Origin: Funneliformis mosseae
Taxonomy: Eukaryota > Glomeromycota > Glomeromycetes > Glomerales > Glomeraceae
Direction of reading: 5' to 3'
Length of the DNA stretch: 12,858 nucleotides
Assembly (NCBI GenBank): GCA_910592005.1
Contig: CAJVPP010003009.1
Coordinates: forward strand, 1-12,858
Made by a program: the position numbers and the translations under genes. This document shows, one piece after another, positions 8,182-12,858 of the stretch (its first letter is position 1; each line of letters starts with the position of its first letter). Under the pieces are notes generated by a model, which was not told the DNA's origin, ran no database searches, and saw nothing but the letters and a program-made list of their open reading frames with translations.

Positions 8182-8926
8182 TTATCAGTTTACATATATA
8201 GTTTAATTTAAAACCTTTATTAGACTTTTTTTTAGCTTTATTAAACCATTTATTTATAAACACAAATAATTTTTCTTTTTTTTTATACTTCTTATTTTTT
8301 CAAAAAAAAATTTTTTTTAATAAGATAAATTATATAAAATATTTAATTCAAAGTAATCAATTCTTCTCCTATCAGCACTTTTAAAGGATAAAATTTCTCA
8401 AAACATAATTATCTATATTATATATAAATCATATATATTATTATAAAAAAAGAAAAGATCACAAATATAAGAAAGTGACGATAATTTAAAATTATTATAA
8501 AAATTATACTTTTAATAAATAAATTATTAATTAATTATTAAAATTATATTAAATAATATTATCTATTAATAATTTAAAATTTAATATAATAATAAAATAA
8601 ATAATTAGTAACTAATTATATTAACAAAATCATCAAATAATAAATAACTGATAAAATTTAATATTAAGATAAAGTCAAAGGTAGTTAAATCTTCATTATA
8701 ATTATTATAGCAATAATATTTATAAATGAAAGATATATTAGAGGCTGTATAACTTTCATAAATTAAACTGTTAGAAGTTATTCAAGAAGAAATTTGAGTT
8801 TCCTATTATGATTACATATTTTATTAACTGATATTGTAGTTGCTAATCCATATTAGATAAATTTAAAAGTTAAAATATAATTAATTTACTTGTAAGTATT
8901 AATATTTGGTATTTTGTTAGAATTAA
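8182..8926. other. AT-rich stretch, no gene seen
   Basis: Stops are dense in all frames and there is one CpG (about 8478). A plus-strand scrap near 8728-8810 (MKDILEAV, then KLLEVIQEEI) reads like broken coding sequence but is too short and interrupted to name. Confidence 0.4.
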
Positions 8927-9075
8927 TAAGTTAAGTTAAATTAAAATTAAATTGAGTTTATATTTTTTTTGATTTAATGATTTGTGAGTCTTACCAAATT
9001 TAAGTTAAGTTAAATATTTAACTCAACTTAAATTAAACTTGAATTGAATTTGACTTAACTCAAATTAACTTAAAA
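8927..9075. repeat. TTAAGTT/AACTTAA repeat cluster
   Basis: Many copies of TTAAGTT, TTGAGTT and their complements AACTTAA and AACTCAA, arranged head-to-tail on the left and inverted on the right. The whole 150 bp can fold back on itself imperfectly. It may be a degraded satellite, a fold-back element or the terminal repeat of an old transposon. Confidence 0.5.
8997..9034. repeat. 38-bp near-perfect palindrome
   Basis: The centre is AAATATTT (9012-9019), and arms of 19 bp pair fully except for A9007 opposite C9024. It is the core of the larger repeat cluster. Such a long palindrome is not expected by chance even in AT-rich DNA. Confidence 0.65.
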
Positions 9076-9473
9076 TAGTATTATTAATAAATTAATATTT
9101 AAATTATATTATTATATATTCTTATAAAATCACACTATATATATTTTTACATTTATCAAATAGCTTTATTAGTGATATATATAATAATTGAATATTATTT
9201 TATTATATAAATATATTAATTTTATTAATTTTTTATACTATTAAAATTAAATGAATAATTATAAAAAGTAACTTTATTATTAGTTTGTTTAAAAAAGATC
9301 TTGAAAACTCTTAAAATTAATATTTAAATTAAAAATATTTTAGTCTTTTGAAGTAACATTTTCACTTTTTTATAATTTTTCATGTTAATTTATTACAAAA
9401 AATTATTTTCTACCAAAAATTCAGATAAAAATAAGTATTTTAATTATTTAAAACATAATATTAATAAATAATA
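9076..9473. other. AT-rich flank of the Tc1 element, no gene seen
   Basis: No CpG and no open frame of interest. The stretch ends with ...AATAATATA, whose last TA (9474-9475) is the target duplication of the transposon. Confidence 0.45.
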
Positions 9474-9475
9474 TA

Positions 9476-9503
9476 CACTAAACTACATTAAATTACCAGA
9501 TTT
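9476..9503 (+). repeat. Left terminal inverted repeat of the Tc1 element
   Basis: Starts CACTAAACTACATTAAATTA and ends in ACCAGATTT. It pairs with 10782-10809 with mismatches only at repeat positions 3 and 7. The outer TA at 9474-9475 is the target duplication. Confidence 0.9.
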
Positions 9504-9653
9504 TTTTATATATATTAAAATTATATATAAATTACAATTTTAGTTATCAATTAAATATAATTTTTGTGTAATAAATAACCAACAATAAAAATTATACCAA
9601 AATAATTTGCAGATTTTATATTTATTATAAAATAAAATTTATATTTTAATAGA

Positions 9654-10680
9654 CTAATATTTAGTATGTCCGCCTTTAGCCTTTAATTACTATATTAACA
9701 CGATTAGATAAGCTTAAAATTAAGTGATATACTATCTCTATGCTAATTTTTCTACATTCTTCTTGAACTATATTTATTAATTCCTGTTTACATTTAGATA
9801 AAGGCTTTCTTTTTCTAACTTACCAATCTAAATGATTCCACAGGTTCTCGATTGGATTAAAATTAGAGTTCTGTGCTATCCAATTTAAGATTAGAATATT
9901 ATGTGTTTTTATCCACCAAATTCTATAATTTGATGTATGACATGGAGCTCTGTCTTGCTGAAAAATAGAATTAGGATAGTTATTAACCTATAATATGAAG
10001 TGGTTAGCAAGAATATTGATATATACATCAGAATCCATACTTCCTTCTATTACAACCAAAAGTTCAATCCTATACTAATCAAAACAACTCCAAAATATCA
10101 CTGAATTACTACCAAATTTAACTGTAAGTAAGATACAATTTTTATTATAAGCTTCTTCAGGACTTCTTCAAGCTCTTATTCTTCCATCTGATTCAAAAAG
10201 AGCAAATCTGGACTCATCAGATCATATTATCCTTTTCTATTCATTACTCCAGTTTCATTTCTCTCTAGTTCACTTTAACCTATCCTTTTGCTGTTTTTGG
10301 ATTAAAAGGGGTTTCTTACGAGTGATATAACTACTAAGGCCTTTATCATAAAGGTATTTTCTAACAGTATTATTATGCAATGTGATATCAAAACTAAAGT
10401 TTAATATGCTTGTTATATCATTAAGAGAAGTGAACTGATTATTTTAAATGATATATTATAGGGTTTATTTATCACATTAATTAAATATTTTAGGATAACC
10501 AGGATACTTCTTAGGTATTGCAGAACCTGTTTCTTTATATCTTTTTATAGTATTGTTGACAGTGCTAATAAGAATATCAAGCTGAGTTAAAATAACTATT
10601 TGCTTGATATTACTCAGATATGCATTAATAATTCTTTCACGTTGAGCTTTAAATAATTCATTTTTAAGTATTTCTATTTT
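9654..10680 (-). pseudogene. Tc1-family transposase, decayed
   Basis: The frame covers about 342 codons, the usual length of a Tc1 transposase. The N-terminal helix-turn-helix part ends in TVNNTIKRYKETGSAIPKK, followed by a worn GRPR-like segment (PGYPK). The DDE catalytic core is clear: first Asp in SDESRF (10216-10218), second in QQDRAPCHTS (9952-9954) and Glu in NPIENLWNHLDW (9847-9849). Exactly 34 residues separate the last two, the DD34E signature. The protein would join transposon ends and insert at TA. There are 12 in-frame stops: four in the linker (10444-10479), then at about 10270, 10255, 10237, 10222, 10168, 10075, 9988 and 9820. One extra base near 9682 shifts the frame just before the conserved C-terminus (KGGHTKY, stop at 9654). 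No ATG is visible; ATA codons near 10671-10677 sit where it would be expected. Confidence 0.93.
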
Positions 10681-10760
10681 GAAGAAGATAAAGAATATAT
10701 ATGTATTATTTTTTTATTATTTTTATGTACATTAGGGAGAAATCACAAATTTATTACAGA

Positions 10761-10779
10761 CGTGATAAATCACGTGATT
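10761..10779. repeat. Overlapping subterminal palindromes in the Tc1 element
   Basis: CGTGAT-AA-ATCACG (10761-10774) overlaps the perfect palindrome AATCACGTGATT (10768-10779), just inside the right terminal repeat. No counterpart is seen inside the left end, so it is not part of the inverted repeat proper. It may be a transposase-binding or promoter site for the minus-strand transposase. Two of the element's seven CpGs lie here. Confidence 0.4.
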
Positions 10780-10781
10780 AT

Positions 10782-10809
10782 AAATCTGGTAATTTAATGT
10801 AGATTAATG
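10782..10809 (-). repeat. Right terminal inverted repeat of the Tc1 element
   Basis: Read inward on the minus strand it starts CATTAATCTACATTAAATTA and ends in ACCAGATTT, matching the left repeat at 26 of 28 positions. The TA at 10810-10811 completes the target duplication. Confidence 0.9.
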
Positions 10810-10811
10810 TA

Positions 10812-11392
10812 GCATTTTTAATAACTTGTAATACAGTATAAAAGTGAGTAATAAAATTGTATCAGATGTTTTATTACTATTTTATTTATATTCATAAATT
10901 GTAAATCAGGTTTGTTCATTAGTATTATATAACATTAAAGTATTTTGAACTATATACAAAAATAAATTAATATATAATTATTTTATATAAAACTTGATAA
11001 TACTAATCATATTAGATATAAAATAACATTAACTAATTCATTTAATAAAACATCTCAAATTTTTTATTTTATTATTCATAAAACTTTAATATATTTATAG
11101 ATTTATATCAAAATATAGACATAATTTCAATAACTATAAAATTTAACTTCTTTAATAAAGAAACTAAAGATTTATATTTAAAATAGTTAATAATTTTCTT
11201 TCTTTAATAAGAATTTCACATTCAACTGCAAGATTATGAAAAAATCCTTGTAATTAAAATTTTTCTATTTAATTTTTCAAATATCATCTTCCTTCATAAA
11301 TATATATTAATAAAATATAACAGTTAAATTAATAAATGATATTATTATTAAATTTTTAAAATTACATATATTATTATTATTTCCATTAATTA
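10812..11392. other. AT-rich stretch between the two dead transposon genes
   Basis: No CpG and no recognised frame. The 3' end of the DUF3504-like gene may continue here in unrecognisable form: an intact family member would have another 80-120 residues, with the recombinase's C-terminal catalytic residues, downstream of the point where I lose similarity. A scrap near 11240-11270 could belong to it, but I cannot align it. Confidence 0.4.
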
Positions 11393-11997
11393 TTTTTGTA
11401 AATAAAAATTTTCCTTTGCATCAACAAAACATTTAATAAAAAATATATTATAATCTGTATAATACTTAAATGATTCAGAATTTATAATTTATTATCAGAA
11501 TTATTATTTAGATTTTTAATATCTCTTTATTTATCTTTGATCAAGTAATATTTACATTATAATCTTTATCATATTTTTTATGAAAATGGTCAAATTTTAA
11601 TTTATAATGTTCTTTATTACAAAAATTAAAAAAAAATTGTATTATAAAAAAATATTCTTTTTAAAAGTCTTCTCAAGTAAGTATAAAAGATTGCAAAATC
11701 TATTAATATTCTTTAATGGTAAGAGCTAAAAATTCTTTTTACACTTTTATCAACTTTAGTTAATTTTTTTAATTTATTATCAAGTATCAAATGTAAATCA
11801 GAAAATTGTTTTTGATCAAGTAAATCAACTGATTTTAATGGAAAATACATATTTAGATATTGATTTAATGCATATATTATATTAATTATAGATAATATTG
11901 AATATTCTTTTCTGTTTTTTTTTAAAGCGTAGCAAAAGATACTTTTGTTATAGTCAAAATCATGCAATGTCTGTTTATCAGTCACAAAATAAACTAA
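11393..11997 (-). pseudogene. DUF3504 (ZMYM2/QRICH1/KIAA1958-like, Crypton-derived) gene remnant
   Basis: The frame is open from 11997 to the TAA at 11713-11715. It contains FDYNKSIFCYALKKNRKEYS, then IINIIYALNQYLN, and FSDLHLILDNKLKKLTK. This matches the pattern I know from the N-terminal half of DUF3504 domains: a (Y)x-P-x-S/T-L helix, a '..RYL' helix, then 'F..L...LD.KMK.LT'. Similarity continues past the stop (RRLLKRIFFYN, about 11650-11690). After a one-base shift in a T-rich run (about 11632-11640) it resumes with KEHYKLKFDHFHKKYDKDYN and SKINK. After more shifts it resumes with VDAKENFYLQ (about 11396-11425), like the family's FYLQ motif. These domains derive from Crypton tyrosine recombinases. 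A TGA before SKINK fits a lost Arg (CGA). The gene is broken by at least two stops and two frameshifts, has no ATG and lacks a visible C-terminal catalytic part. The family name rests on remembered patterns, not a search. Confidence 0.6.
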
Positions 11998-12544
11998 TCA
12001 AAATTTAAGATTAAATATAACGTAAATATTACCTTTTAATTAATATTTTATTATGTGATATCATGTTAACAAATTAGAATTATATAAAAAAATCAGGTAT
12101 TACATTAAATTTATTTATTGAAGTAATGTAAATTAATGCTTCAGAAATATAACAGTTTTCATTTATTAGTATTATTTTATTACTGTAATTAATTAGATAT
12201 CTGTTTTTTTAAATCTTATAAGTTAGTGATATTCTCATAATTACCAGCCAATCTAACTGTTTATAAATAATCAAAAAAGATAACTAAAAAATATAAAATA
12301 AATAACTATAAATACATGATATAATTAAATAATATGCAATACAGCTAATATGAACCTTATTTTTTACAAAACTTTTATATTAAGGAATTAACCAGACAAT
12401 TTAGTTAAGAATTTATTAAAGTTATTTTTTTATTAACTTCTTTTTTAGTTTAATAATAATTTAAGTTACTTGTTTTTATATTGAATTTAAATTTAAGATA
12501 GAAATTATTGTTAGAGAAAAGAGAGAGGCATAATAATAATCTAG
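11998..12544. other. AT-rich stretch, no gene seen
   Basis: Upstream side of the DUF3504-like remnant. I see no N-terminal extension of it and no start codon context. A weak inverted repeat (TTACATTA at 12100-12107, TAATGTAA at 12124-12131) is present. One CpG occurs at about 12021. Confidence 0.4.
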
Positions 12545-12706
12545 TTGTCATATGTTGATGAAAACTCTATTAATGATTATCTTAAGAATATGATAGAATA
12601 ACTGGTTAGTTTAGAGCTAGTAAGATTTTAACTTGCAAGAATGTTTTAGGCAGTTCAATTTATTTTTTTACTTTTATACCTGATTTTTAGAATTTTTATG
12701 TATTAA
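12545..12706 (+). pseudogene. Decayed reading frame, unrecognised
   Basis: One plus-strand frame reads LSYVDENSINDYLKNMIE, stop, LVSLELVRF, stop, LARMF, stop, AVQFIF and stays open to TAA at 12704-12706. The stops (TAA at 12599-12601, TAA at 12629-12631, TAG at 12647-12649) would each become Gln by a single T-to-C change. The residues between them look protein-like and helical rather than AT noise. This resembles the C-to-T decay seen in the Tc1 transposase. I cannot name the family; the left boundary is a TAG at 12542-12544, and sequence upstream in this frame is not coding-like. Confidence 0.3.
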
Positions 12707-12804
12707 CCTATTGGATTTAAATTTTTATAATAAATATGAGCATTATCACATTATAAATGTCAAACCTATATTTTACAAATGTATCCCTTAAACTGTAAAG
12801 GTTC

Positions 12805-12822
12805 GCAGGCAAATTTGCCTGC
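12805..12822. repeat. Perfect 18-bp palindrome GCAGGCAAATTTGCCTGC
   Basis: Exact self-complement with six-base GC-rich ends around AAATTT, in DNA with almost no G or C. It is preceded by GGTTC, so the left arm could be longer (GGTTCGCAGGC), but the right side continues TTATT and does not match. It may be a transposon terminus, a protein-binding site or the stem of a terminator-like structure. The surrounding 12707-12858 holds no gene I can see. Confidence 0.65.
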
Positions 12823-12858
12823 TTATTTACTATAAATTCTCTTCTGATTTACTTTTAT

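Larger units (their letters stand above)
9476..10809 (-). mobile_element. Tc1-type (DD34E) DNA transposon, complete ends, inactive
   Basis: A 1334-bp element defined by three agreeing signs. It has 28-bp terminal inverted repeats (9476-9503 and 10782-10809) that match at 26 positions. A TA dinucleotide lies directly outside both ends (9474-9475 and 10810-10811), as expected for IS630-Tc1-mariner target duplication. A transposase-derived reading frame fills most of the interior on the minus strand. Size and layout are normal for fungal Tc1 elements. The transposase carries 12 in-frame stops and a frameshift, so the element cannot move on its own, although the ends could in principle still be recognised by a related enzyme. 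It is nested in CpG-poor AT-rich DNA and carries most of that half's CpGs, suggesting it is younger than its surroundings. Confidence 0.93.

Noticed and set aside
9654..10680. Codon reassignment as the reason for stops in the transposase
   Set aside because: All three stop codons occur, and TGA and TAG both sit at positions where the family has Trp while TAA/TAG sit at Gln positions. No single alternative code explains this; mutation does.
10835..10840. TACAGT as an alternative right end of the Tc1 element
   Set aside because: Many Tc1 elements start CAGT, but no matching ACTGTA lies on the left side. The 28-bp inverted repeat with TA at both ends (9474-9475, 10810-10811) is a far better boundary.
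12100..12131. TTACATTA/TAATGTAA as a second Tc1-like terminal repeat
   Set aside because: It shares only the ACATTAAAT core with the true terminal repeat, the arms are 8 bp, and no partner end or transposase fragment is linked to it.
1..12858. tRNA, rRNA, CRISPR or long terminal repeats
   Set aside because: I saw no tRNA B-box in a cloverleaf context, no rRNA-like block, no spaced repeat array and no long direct repeats. Reading by eye can miss diverged copies.

Overview
The window is AT-rich, gene-poor eukaryotic nuclear DNA. Nothing in it looks prokaryotic: there are no operons, no tightly packed ORFs and no CRISPR array, and I recognise no tRNA or rRNA gene. The recognisable genes are dead transposon-type genes: a Tc1 transposase and a DUF3504 (ZMYM2/QRICH1/KIAA1958-like, Crypton-derived) gene. 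Together with very low GC and long A/T homopolymers, this fits a repeat-rich, AT-rich fungus. An arbuscular mycorrhizal fungus such as Rhizophagus is my best guess, but it is inference from composition and repeat content, not proof.

The window has two regimes. Region A (about 1-6230) is moderately AT-rich and has many CpG dinucleotides (about 100 in the first 3.4 kb by hand count). It carries about a dozen A or T runs of 11-30 nt and five exact copies of the 8-mer CGCGCCAC, all on the plus strand. I recognise no conserved protein there. Two weak minus-strand candidates are listed: a small ORF at 3745-3930, and a two-exon frame at 4971-5254 joined by a 62-nt GT-AG intron.

Region B (about 6230-12858) is extremely AT-rich and almost free of CpG (about 11 in 6.6 kb, seven of them inside the Tc1 element). 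It looks like a graveyard of old mobile DNA. From left to right it holds:
- an AT desert (6231-7599);
- a slightly less AT-rich island with an unrecognised, broken minus-strand reading frame (7600-8181);
- a cluster of TTAAGTT/AACTTAA repeats with a 38-bp near-perfect palindrome (8927-9075);
- a structurally complete but dead Tc1 (DD34E) transposon of 1334 bp, with 28-bp terminal inverted repeats and TA target duplications (9476-10809);
- a decayed DUF3504 tyrosine-recombinase-like gene (11393-11997, minus strand);
- an unrecognised broken plus-strand frame (12545-12706);
- a perfect 18-bp palindrome near the right edge (12805-12822).

No gene here looks functional with confidence. The common theme in Region B is decay: several internal stops sit where related proteins have Trp, Gln or Arg, as expected from C-to-T/G-to-A change on both strands, and CpG is strongly depleted. 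This suggests cytosine-methylation-linked decay of silenced repeats.
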